From contig CAUPCB010000009.1 of NCBI GenBank assembly GCA_963509715.1, forward strand, positions 1 to 50,315: 50,315 nucleotides of DNA, in the 5' to 3' direction. A program made the translations under genes and the position numbers. This DNA comes from JABCPE02 sp963509715. Lineage in GTDB: Bacteria; Bacteroidota; Bacteroidia; Flavobacteriales; Weeksellaceae. This document shows positions 43,855 to 50,315 of the stretch, piece by piece (the first letter of the stretch is position 1; every line of letters starts with the position of its first letter). The notes below the pieces were generated by a model. It did no database searches, was not told the DNA's origin, and worked only from the letters and a program-made list of their open reading frames with translations.

Positions 43855-44907
43855 ATGAAAAGAATCTTATTCTTATTGATTTCTGCTTTAATTTTAACAA
43901 ACTGTAAACCTATTTATAAAAAAATGAATATAGACAAAGCACTTTACGAAAAACTTCCTGATGGGGTCTATGCAAAAATGGAAACTTCAAAAGGAGACAT
44001 GATTATCCAGTTCTTCGACAAGGAAGCTCCTGTTACGGTGGCTAACTTCGTAGGACTAGCACAAGGAACTATAGAAAACAAGGCGAAAGGAAAAGGACAG
44101 CCTTACTACGATGGAATTATCTTCCACAGAGTGATTAAAGACTTTATGATCCAAGGCGGTGACCCTACAGGAACAGGAATGGGCGACCCAGGATACAAAT
44201 TTGATGATGAAAAAAATGATTTGAGACACGAAGGGAAAGGTTACCTTTCTATGGCAAACTCTGGACCTAATACCAATGGTTCTCAGTTCTTCATCACAGA
44301 AGTGGCTACACCTTGGCTGGATGGAAGACACACTATTTTCGGGAAAGTAATCAGCGGACTAGAAACTATCGATGCTATCGCAACGGTAGAAAAAGGAGCT
44401 CAAGACAAACCAAAAGAAGATGTGGTAATCAAAAAAGTAGAAATCTTCACTAAAGGCGACAGCTACAAATCTTATGATGCGGCTAAAATCTTCAACGAAG
44501 GTAAAAATAAAATCCAAGAAAAAAACAGACAAGAACAAGAGAGAAAATTCGCTTCTCTAAAAGAAGGAATGCAGCAGACTCCATCTGGTTTGTTCTATAA
44601 AATAACCAAACAAGGAGATGGAAAACAGCCACAAAAAGGAGATGTAGTTTCTGTTCACTACGCAGGAAGACTCGTAAATGGACAGGAGTTTGACAACTCT
44701 TTCAGAAGAGGAGAACCGATAGAAATTCCTATTGGTGTTGGTCAAGTGATTAAAGGCTGGGACGAAGGAATTATGCTTCTAAAAGAAGGCGATGCAGCTA
44801 CTCTTCTTATCCCTTCTGAACTAGGCTACGGAGCAAGAGGCGCTGGCGGTGTGATTCCACCTAACGCTTGGCTGATTTTCGATGTAGAATTAGTAAAAGT
44901 AAAATAG
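43855..44907 (+). CDS. Cyclophilin-FKBP fusion lipoprotein (dual PPIase)
   Basis: This single chain carries both major prolyl-isomerase folds. The 350-residue product has a lipoprotein signal ending LTNC (Cys17). A cyclophilin domain (about 42-200) has FHRVIKDFMIQGGDP and MANSGPNTNGSQFFI, including the catalytic arginine. A charged helical linker follows (about 205-240), then an FKBP domain (about 245-350) with VSVHYAGRLVNGQEFDNSF and LGYGARGAGGVIPPNAWLIFDVEL. Fusions of these two folds are known from flavobacteria and from Toxoplasma. It is the last gene of the PPIase unit. Confidence 0.93.
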   Translation: MKRILFLLISALILTNCKPIYKKMNIDKALYEKLPDGVYAKMETSKGDMIIQFFDKEAPVTVANFVGLAQGTIENKAKGKGQPYYDGIIFHRVIKDFMIQGGDPTGTGMGDPGYKFDDEKNDLRHEGKGYLSMANSGPNTNGSQFFITEVATPWLDGRHTIFGKVISGLETIDAIATVEKGAQDKPKEDVVIKKVEIFTKGDSYKSYDAAKIFNEGKNKIQEKNRQEQERKFASLKEGMQQTPSGLFYKITKQGDGKQPQKGDVVSVHYAGRLVNGQEFDNSFRRGEPIEIPIGVGQVIKGWDEGIMLLKEGDAATLLIPSELGYGARGAGGVIPPNAWLIFDVELVKVK

Positions 44908-44913
44908 ATTGAC

Positions 44914-44944
44914 AAAGAGCTCCTAAATTAGGAGTTCTTTTTTT
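44914..44944 (+). terminator. Terminator of the PPIase unit
   Basis: The arms aagagctcctaa and ttaggagttctt (one mismatch) are followed by a T tract. Confidence 0.85.
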
Positions 44945-44977
44945 ATTTTTGTCAAAATTCTTAATAATCTCATCAAA

Positions 44978-46075
44978 ATGACAATACAAAACCTAATAAA
45001 AGAACTTAACCAAATCATTCCTTTCCAACAGGCGGAAGACTTTGATAATGTGGGACTTCTCTGCGGAAATCCAGAGCGGGAAATCACAGGCGTTTTAATC
45101 TGTCACGATGCCTTGGAAAGCGTCGTAGAGGAAGCTGTACAAAAAAACGCAAATGTGATTTTGACCTTTCATCCGATTATTTTTTCAGGATTAAAGTCCA
45201 TCACTGGCAAAAATTATGTAGAAAAAGCCGTCCTGAAAGCGATAGAAAACAAAATCGCCATCATCGCCCTTCACACGGCACTGGACAATCATTATTTCGG
45301 TGTGAATCATAGAATTTGCAAAGAATTAGGATTAAACAAGCTTAAAATTTTAATTCCAAAAAAAGAAAATCTTTTACAGCTAGTCACTTATGTTCCTGTG
45401 GATTATGCCGAACAGGTCAAAAAGGCTCTATTTGAGGCTGGAGCAGGGAACATCGGTTTTTATGATGAATGCAGTTTCAGCATCAGTGGCGAGGGAACTT
45501 TCCGCCCGATAGACGGTTCTAATCCGTTTTTGGGCAAAAAAGGAACAACTGAAAAAGTCAATGAAATTCAGCTTTCTGTGATTTTTGAAATATTCAAAAA
45601 AAATCAGATTATTGCCGCAATGAAATTTGCTCATCCTTACGAGGAAGTTGCCTACCAAATCTATGCGATAGAAAACGAAAACCAATATTCTGGTTTGGGA
45701 ATGTTTGGCGAATTGTCCGAGGAAATGGAGGAAAAAGAATTTCTGAATTTCGTGAAAGAAAAATTTCATTTAAAAATCATCCGCCACAGCAGTTTTACTG
45801 GTAAAAAGATAAAAAAAGTGGCTGTTTTAGGCGGCAGCGGAGCCAGCGGAATAAAAAACGCCCTACAAAACCAATGCGATGCCTACCTCACTGCAGATAT
45901 GAAATATCACGATTTTTTCACGGCTGAAAATAGAATTTTGCTGTGTGATATCGGGCATTTTGAGTCGGAGCAATTTGTAGTTCAACAATTATATGAAATT
46001 TTATCAGAAAATTTCACTACATTTGCAGTTTCAAAATCAAGCATTAATACCAACCCTATAAATTATTTCTTATAA
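44978..46075 (+). CDS. NIF3-family dinuclear metal protein
   Basis: The NIF3/DUF34 family forms toroidal hexamers with a two-metal site; its reaction is still uncertain. The 365-residue product opens IKELNQIIPFQQAEDFDNVGLLCG. It has the metal-site segments TFHPIIFSG and LHTALDNHYFGVN, an inserted PII-like domain (about 125-235) with FAHPYEEVAYQIYAI, and the late CDAYLTADMKYHDFF and DIGHFESEQ. The long form with the insert is common in Bacteroidota. It precedes the coiled-coil gene by 3 bp. Confidence 0.94.
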   Translation: MTIQNLIKELNQIIPFQQAEDFDNVGLLCGNPEREITGVLICHDALESVVEEAVQKNANVILTFHPIIFSGLKSITGKNYVEKAVLKAIENKIAIIALHTALDNHYFGVNHRICKELGLNKLKILIPKKENLLQLVTYVPVDYAEQVKKALFEAGAGNIGFYDECSFSISGEGTFRPIDGSNPFLGKKGTTEKVNEIQLSVIFEIFKKNQIIAAMKFAHPYEEVAYQIYAIENENQYSGLGMFGELSEEMEEKEFLNFVKEKFHLKIIRHSSFTGKKIKKVAVLGGSGASGIKNALQNQCDAYLTADMKYHDFFTAENRILLCDIGHFESEQFVVQQLYEILSENFTTFAVSKSSINTNPINYFL

Positions 46076-46078
46076 GTT

Positions 46079-46858
46079 ATGGCTAAGAAAAATATAGAAA
46101 TCTCTGTTGAAGAAAAACTAAGAACCCTTTATGACCTGCAATATATTGATTCTAGGTTAGATGAAATCCGCAGTACCAGAGGCGAACTGCCGATAGAAGT
46201 GGAGGATTTGGAAAACGAAATCGAAGGTCTTAATAAAAGAATTTCGAAGTTAGAAACAGATATTGAAGATTTCAACAAGGAAATCAGCACTAAAAAAGAG
46301 GTGATCAATCATTCTCAAACTTTGATTGAAAAATATAAAACTCAGCAGGATAATGTAAAAAACAATAAAGAATTTGAAGCATTATCAAAAGAAATGGAGT
46401 TTCAGGAATTAGAAATCCAGCTGGCTGAGAAAAAAATAAGAGAATTCGAAGCTAAAATCTCACAAAAAAATGAGGTTCTTTCTCAAAACAAAGAAAAAAT
46501 AGAAGAGCTGGAATCTCACCTAAACTTCAAAAAATCTGAGCTAAACTCACTAATCACAGAAACTCAAAAAGAGGAAGAATTTTTAGTGAAAAAATCTGAA
46601 GAATTCGCAGCTCTAATTGACGAAAGACTGCTTTCTTCTTACAGAAGAATCAGAAATAACTCTGCTAATGGACTTGCTGTGGTAGGTATAGAAAGAGGCG
46701 CACCGAAAGGTTCTTACTTCACGATTCCTGCTCAGAAATTAGTAGAAATAGCACAGAGAAAGAAAATCATCATCGATGAACACAGTGGAAAAATCCTAGT
46801 AGATGATGAACTCGTAAACGAGGAAAATGCTAAAATGGAAGAAATCATCAGATTCTAA
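46079..46858 (+). CDS. Zinc-ribbon-family coiled-coil protein lacking its cysteines
   Basis: The 259-residue product matches the family of coiled-coil proteins that normally end in a C4 zinc ribbon. A long coiled coil (about 35-185) leads to the conserved block SSYRRIRNNSANGLAVVGIERG. The ribbon region reads GAPKGSYFTIP and IIIDEHSGKILV, where relatives have CxxC pairs; here no cysteine remains. The shape of the domain is otherwise kept. The function of the family is not settled. It starts 3 bp after the NIF3 gene, an order often seen in bacteria. Confidence 0.85.
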   Translation: MAKKNIEISVEEKLRTLYDLQYIDSRLDEIRSTRGELPIEVEDLENEIEGLNKRISKLETDIEDFNKEISTKKEVINHSQTLIEKYKTQQDNVKNNKEFEALSKEMEFQELEIQLAEKKIREFEAKISQKNEVLSQNKEKIEELESHLNFKKSELNSLITETQKEEEFLVKKSEEFAALIDERLLSSYRRIRNNSANGLAVVGIERGAPKGSYFTIPAQKLVEIAQRKKIIIDEHSGKILVDDELVNEENAKMEEIIRF

Positions 46859-46860
46859 AT

Positions 46861-46888
46861 AAAAACCGAGAAAAATTCTCGGTTTTTT
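46861..46888. terminator. Bidirectional terminator after the coiled-coil gene
   Basis: The arms aaaaaccgagaa and ttctcggttttt enclose a short A loop. It also lies just past the end of the leftward LuxE-like gene. Confidence 0.92.
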
Positions 46889-46894
46889 TATTTT

Positions 46895-47881
46895 TTAACT
46901 TACCAAAAGGCTGCAACCTCTGATATCCGAATGGTCTATTCTTCCCAAAACTTGGAATTTTCCATTGTGGATTTTCCCTAAATCTTGTGTCGCGATAAAA
47001 CTGCACGAGTATTTATTCGCCAAGTCTATAATATTGATTGCCCCCGTCCTGCCCTCTTCCATGTAGGAAAACGGGTCTTCTGTATTACGAACCAAAATAC
47101 GCATCCACGCTGGACACAGATACTCATTGTTTCCCAGAGAATACGACTGTGAAAGAAGTTCCGTCATGGAATATTCGGAGTAGATTTTTTCGGTTTGGAA
47201 GCTGGTTTTCAATATTTCCAAAAGCTCATCTTTGGTCATTTCTTCTTTTCTGCCTTTCATTCCGCCTGTTTCTATGATAATCAGGTCTGGATTTTTAGCC
47301 AAATCAAAACCTTCGTTTTCTTTACAGAAATCTGCAAAATCCAACAATGCAAAACTAACCCCAAAGAGTATGATTTTCTTATTATTCAGCTTTTTGAGAA
47401 GGTCAAGAAGCTCTCTGTGATTATACAAGAAATAGCCGTTTTCCTGATGACCAGATTTTTTCATCAAGAAATCCACCATATAGATTAGCGATGAATTTTG
47501 GCGTTCCAAATAACTTGGCAGCAGTCCTAAAAACACGAAGTCTTCTGGCTTCCCGATGAACTGCTCAAAACTTTTGTAAATGTTCTCTTCATACAAGCCG
47601 AAATCTACAATCCAATGTTTAGAAAGCGTCTGAATATTAGTCGTTCCAGATGACTGGAAATAGTTTTCCTTTTCTTTATTTTTATCTAAAATAGTGTGGT
47701 TTTTGAACATTTCTATCGGCAGAAAAGGAATCTCAGAAATCTGAGTGATTTGGTCTGGATTGATATTTAAGAAATCAACAAATTTTCTATAAACCTCCAC
47801 ATTTTCATACTGATAGCGAAAAGTTTCCAGACATTTTTCCCTAAAATCCTGCTCCGTTTTTATATCAAAAATTCCTTTCAT
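46895..47881 (-). CDS. LuxE-like acyl-protein synthetase family protein
   Basis: LuxE-type enzymes activate acyl groups as adenylates and move them to a cysteine. The 328-residue product has IPFLPIEMFKNH near the start, then the adenylate-loop phrase YFQSSGTTN, the LPSYLERQNSSLIYMVDFLM segment, ETGGMKGRKEEM, and EYSMTELLSQSY. There are no lux genes nearby, so a role in light production is excluded by context; it may take part in lipid or surface-sugar modification. It follows lpxH by 8 bp. Confidence 0.85.
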   Translation of the reverse strand: MKGIFDIKTEQDFREKCLETFRYQYENVEVYRKFVDFLNINPDQITQISEIPFLPIEMFKNHTILDKNKEKENYFQSSGTTNIQTLSKHWIVDFGLYEENIYKSFEQFIGKPEDFVFLGLLPSYLERQNSSLIYMVDFLMKKSGHQENGYFLYNHRELLDLLKKLNNKKIILFGVSFALLDFADFCKENEGFDLAKNPDLIIIETGGMKGRKEEMTKDELLEILKTSFQTEKIYSEYSMTELLSQSYSLGNNEYLCPAWMRILVRNTEDPFSYMEEGRTGAINIIDLANKYSCSFIATQDLGKIHNGKFQVLGRIDHSDIRGCSLLVS

Positions 47882-47889
47882 TTGTCCAT

Positions 47890-48654
47890 TTATTTATATT
47901 CCAGCAAATCAAATTTCTGCCCATCAAAAACACCATAAGTGAAATAAGAAATCCAGTCGCCAAGGTTGATGTAGAGCGAACCTGTTTTATCCAAATCCAA
48001 AACCATCGGCAGGTGGCGATGCCCAAAAACAAAATAATCTATCTTTTCTGTTTTCAGTTTTTCTTTTGCATAAAGAATCAAAAACTCCTTGTCTTCGCCC
48101 AAAAACTGTTTGTCTTCCTCCCCTGAAATCAGTTTATTTTTCGTGGAAAGATATATCGCCAGCCTCATCGCAATATCAGGGTGAAGCCACTTGAAAAGCC
48201 AGCGAGAGACAGGATTGGTAAACACTTTTTTCATTCTCTTGTATCCCTTATCCCCTGGGCCTAAGCCATCTCCATGAGCGAGGAGAAATTTTTTCCCATC
48301 AATCTCAAAATATTGTTTCTCAAAAAAAACAGGAATGCCCAGCTCTTTTTGGAAATAGTCTTTCATCCACAAATCATGGTTTCCCACGAAAAAATAAATG
48401 TCTATCCCACTATCTTTCAGTTCAGCGATTTTCCCTAAAACACGCACAAAACCTTTCGGAACTACATAGTCCCATTCATGCCAAAAATCAAATAAATCTC
48501 CCATCAGGAAAAGCACCTGACAGTCATGCTTTATCTCATCCAGCCACTTCACGAAACGCTCCTCACGAGGTTTGCTCTCGGCAGGCGTAGGCGCCCCGAA
48601 GTGCTGGTCTGATGCGAAATAAATTTTCTTTCCTTCTTGGAGTTCTATTTTCAT
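47890..48654 (-). CDS. lpxH: UDP-2,3-diacylglucosamine diphosphatase
   Basis: LpxH hydrolyses UDP-2,3-diacylglucosamine to lipid X, a step of lipid A synthesis at the inner membrane. The 254-residue product carries the calcineurin-type metal motifs: ASDQHFG, GDLFDFW, VGNHDLWM, LLAHGDGL and FGHRHLP. The membrane-touching helices lie between them (SRWLFKWLHPDIAMRLA). It is the middle gene of the leftward queD-lpxH-LuxE-like unit, 9 bp after queD. Confidence 0.94.
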   Translation of the reverse strand: MKIELQEGKKIYFASDQHFGAPTPAESKPREERFVKWLDEIKHDCQVLFLMGDLFDFWHEWDYVVPKGFVRVLGKIAELKDSGIDIYFFVGNHDLWMKDYFQKELGIPVFFEKQYFEIDGKKFLLAHGDGLGPGDKGYKRMKKVFTNPVSRWLFKWLHPDIAMRLAIYLSTKNKLISGEEDKQFLGEDKEFLILYAKEKLKTEKIDYFVFGHRHLPMVLDLDKTGSLYINLGDWISYFTYGVFDGQKFDLLEYK

Positions 48655-48663
48655 TTTGTTTAA

Positions 48664-49110
48664 TTATTCATTATCCTCTGCAAACCATTCTCCGTAGGAG
48701 TTTTCGGTTTCGTGGAGTTTTAGATAAACTAGCTGCACTTGGCTCGGCAGTCTTTTCTTGATTTTATCAGCGATTTCGTAGAGCATATTTTCGCAAGTGG
48801 GCTGATAATCACAATAGATGACTTTATGCCCTTTCTGCTCCAGTTCTTTCCCTAAACCCTTATGAGGCGACAGCGCATTTACCATCAGTCCGTGATCCCA
48901 TTCATCTACGATTTCTTCTTTCACAATGGCTTTGAGGTCTCCAAAATCAAGCACCATTCCGTTCTTTTCGTTGTTAATATCATCTATCGGTTTTCCCTTT
49001 ATCGTTACAAAAAGTTTGTAAGAATGTCCGTGTATATTCTTGCATTTTCCATCATATCCGTAGAGGACATGAGCAGTCTCAAAAGTAAAAATTTTAGTTA
49101 CCCTAATCAT
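48664..49110 (-). CDS. queD: 6-carboxytetrahydropterin synthase
   Basis: QueD makes the pterin precursor of queuosine. The 148-residue product has the zinc ligands in ETAHVL (His14) and KNIHGHSY (His27, His29), the catalytic Cys23 in GKCKN, and DEWDHGLMVNAL and PTCENMLYEIA in the second half. It is the first gene of a leftward unit with lpxH. The other queuosine genes are not in the window. A 6-pyruvoyl-tetrahydropterin synthase activity is possible but less likely. Confidence 0.93.
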   Translation of the reverse strand: MIRVTKIFTFETAHVLYGYDGKCKNIHGHSYKLFVTIKGKPIDDINNEKNGMVLDFGDLKAIVKEEIVDEWDHGLMVNALSPHKGLGKELEQKGHKVIYCDYQPTCENMLYEIADKIKKRLPSQVQLVYLKLHETENSYGEWFAEDNE

Positions 49111-49182
49111 AGGGCAAAGATAGTGATAATGATTTAAAACAAAACCCTGTTCATATTATGTATTTTTAACTAATTTATTTTT

Positions 49183-49190
49183 CTATATTT
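49183..49190 (+). promoter_or_regulatory. Probable -7 element of terC
   Basis: TATATTTG lies 22 bp before the ATG at 49213. Confidence 0.45.
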
Positions 49191-49212
49191 GCGCATATTT
49201 TAACTTTTATCT

Positions 49213-49995
49213 ATGGAACTATTATCATTATCAATGCCAGATTTCGCAGATCCGCAGATTTGGATTAGTTTATTAACATTGACCTTCTTGGAGGTGGTTT
49301 TGGGAGTGGACAACATTATTTTCGTTTCCATTTTGTCCAATAAACTCCCTGCTCAGCAGCAAAATAGAGCCAGAAATATTGGGCTGTTTTTTGCGATGAT
49401 TTTCCGTGTTGGATTATTATTGACCATCAGCTGGTTAATCGGGCTGAGTGACCCTGTTCTTACTTTGGATTGGTTCAATGACCCACAAAACCCAAGCAAT
49501 GCATTGGCTTTAAGCTGGAAAGACATCATTCTACTCTGCGGAGGACTTTTCCTTATCGTGAAAAGTACGATGGAAATCCACCACAAAATGCAAGGTGACG
49601 AGCACGAAGAATCTAATACATCCAAAGCCTCTGCTGCGATTACGATGGTTATCGTGCAGATTATTTTAGTGGATATGGTGTTCTCACTGGACTCTATCCT
49701 TACGGCGGTGGGACTTGTTGATAATGTAGCGATTATGATTGCAGCTGTTATTATCTCTATGACAATAATGATGCTCTTCGCTGGAAAGGTGAGCAGCATT
49801 ATAAACGCTCATCCGAGTTTGCAGATGCTGGCGCTTTCTTTCTTGGTTGTAATCGGTGTATTACTCGTTGCGGAAGGCATCCACCAGCACATTAGCAAAA
49901 ATATTATTTATTCTTGCTTAGCATTCAGTTTAACAGTAGAGTTTTTAAACATCAAACTTCGTTCAAAACAAGAAAAACAAAAAAAAGCGGAATAA
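49213..49995 (+). CDS. terC: TerC-family membrane protein
   Basis: TerC/Alx proteins are inner-membrane proteins linked to manganese export and metal loading of secreted proteins. The 260-residue product has about seven membrane helices and the family motifs FLEVVLGVDNIIFVSI and VQIILVDMVFSLDSILTAVG, whose aspartates are thought to bind metal. The C-terminal end is basic. No tellurite-resistance genes lie next to it, so a manganese role is more likely than tellurite resistance. It is a single gene; its terminator overlaps its 3' end. Confidence 0.93.
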   Translation: MELLSLSMPDFADPQIWISLLTLTFLEVVLGVDNIIFVSILSNKLPAQQQNRARNIGLFFAMIFRVGLLLTISWLIGLSDPVLTLDWFNDPQNPSNALALSWKDIILLCGGLFLIVKSTMEIHHKMQGDEHEESNTSKASAAITMVIVQIILVDMVFSLDSILTAVGLVDNVAIMIAAVIISMTIMMLFAGKVSSIINAHPSLQMLALSFLVVIGVLLVAEGIHQHISKNIIYSCLAFSLTVEFLNIKLRSKQEKQKKAE

Positions 49996-50006
49996 TTTCC
50001 GCTTTT
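49982..50006 (+). terminator. Terminator of terC
   Basis: The arms aaaagcgga and tccgctttt enclose a short loop, followed by attcttattt. The left arm overlaps the last codons and stop of terC. Confidence 0.8.
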
Positions 50007-50023
50007 ATTCTTATTTATAAAAA

Positions 50024-50315
50024 ATGGCTGCATACAAATACCCTATTACTTTAGACGCAGCGCTCAAGGAAGTAACCAAGGAGCGCTTTTGCAAAGGACA
50101 TCATTACAAGGATGTCGCCCTGACCGACGAGATGGTGGCACAGATCGTACAAGTAAAATCCTTGGTCAATATGGGCTTTATCAATACTGATATTACCGAT
50201 GAAGCACTACAGTACTTGGCGACTTTGCCCAAACTAAAACTTCTTTTCTTGGAAGATAATAAACAAGTTACAGGCGAAGGCTTTAAGTACTTTGCCGACA
50301 AACCTATTGACCATA
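50024..50315 (+). CDS. Leucine-rich-repeat-like protein, N-terminal part (cut by window edge)
   Basis: Only about 97 codons are in the window. The product starts MAAYKYPITLDAALKEVTKE and continues with LRR-like spacing: LVNMGFINTDITDEALQYLATLPKLKLLFLEDN and QVTGEGFKYFADKPI. It has no signal peptide, so it is probably cytoplasmic. It starts 28 bp after terC behind a terminator. The function is unknown. The base composition and codon use look slightly richer in GC than the neighbours. Confidence 0.6.
   Translation, partial: MAAYKYPITLDAALKEVTKERFCKGHHYKDVALTDEMVAQIVQVKSLVNMGFINTDITDEALQYLATLPKLKLLFLEDNKQVTGEGFKYFADKPIDH

Overview
The window is a stretch of an AT-rich Bacteroidota chromosome, most probably class Flavobacteriia and most likely in or near the Chryseobacterium/Weeksellaceae group. 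The evidence is: TAnnTTTG-type -7 promoter elements (often with an upstream TTG) and no obvious Shine-Dalgarno sequences; many lipoproteins with a Bacteroidota-style lipobox; a GldI-like FKBP lipoprotein; a fused cyclophilin-FKBP lipoprotein; a DUF3276/PUR protein; and LptE and OstA proteins of the Bacteroidota type. The genus is inferred and was not tested.

Left part (1-1603): the 5' part of tuf (EF-Tu), then an alpha-carbonic anhydrase lipoprotein, both leftward. At 1571-1603 lies an orphan terminator that belongs to a tRNA-Cys gene now 7.4 kb away.

Mobile element (about 1604-9066): a compact integrative element inserted into the 3' end of tRNA-Cys(GCA). It is bounded by a 16-bp direct repeat (1604-1619 and 9051-9066). 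The repeat at the right end is the genuine acceptor/T-arm end of the intact tRNA. Each end also carries a tandem 12-mer (gttgtcacacat x2 on the left, gttgtcacatat x2 on the right), which are probable integrase arm sites. Inside, from left to right, are a tyrosine recombinase, a self-inhibited Fic protein, a 550-bp structured non-coding region, two small HTH proteins, a Rep-like protein and a G-rich nested hairpin. A leftward pair follows: an unknown exported protein and an exported M48-like metalloprotease with TPR repeats. The element brings its own hairpin terminator for the split tRNA. The exported pair plus Fic are the cargo and the best candidates for something undescribed.

Core region (9126-50315): housekeeping genes in short operons with hairpin terminators between most units. 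They include uup-like ABC-F, rpsA, a Fur-family regulator with an OstA-like LPS-transport protein, pdxA, ribE with a histidine kinase and an ABC exporter, a PUR protein, a nitrilase, rseP, tRNA-Asn, a Sel1-repeat protein with pgi, a DUF4349 lipoprotein, an acyltransferase, an M48 protease, rplU-rpmA, lysA, then miaB, a sigma-54 activator, lptE and a repeat-rich TPR-like protein. After these come gdhA, nfu-mrp, an NlpC/P60 lipoprotein, an MCE (MlaD) protein, a cluster of two PPIase lipoproteins, NIF3, a zinc-ribbon-family coiled-coil protein without its cysteines, queD-lpxH-LuxE-like, terC, and the start of a leucine-rich-repeat-like protein cut by the window edge.

Several genes serve the envelope: OstA and LptE (LPS transport), LpxH (lipid A), RseP, MlaD, the NlpC/P60 lipoprotein and the PPIase lipoproteins. 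No insertion sequences, CRISPR arrays, rRNA genes or conjugation genes were seen.
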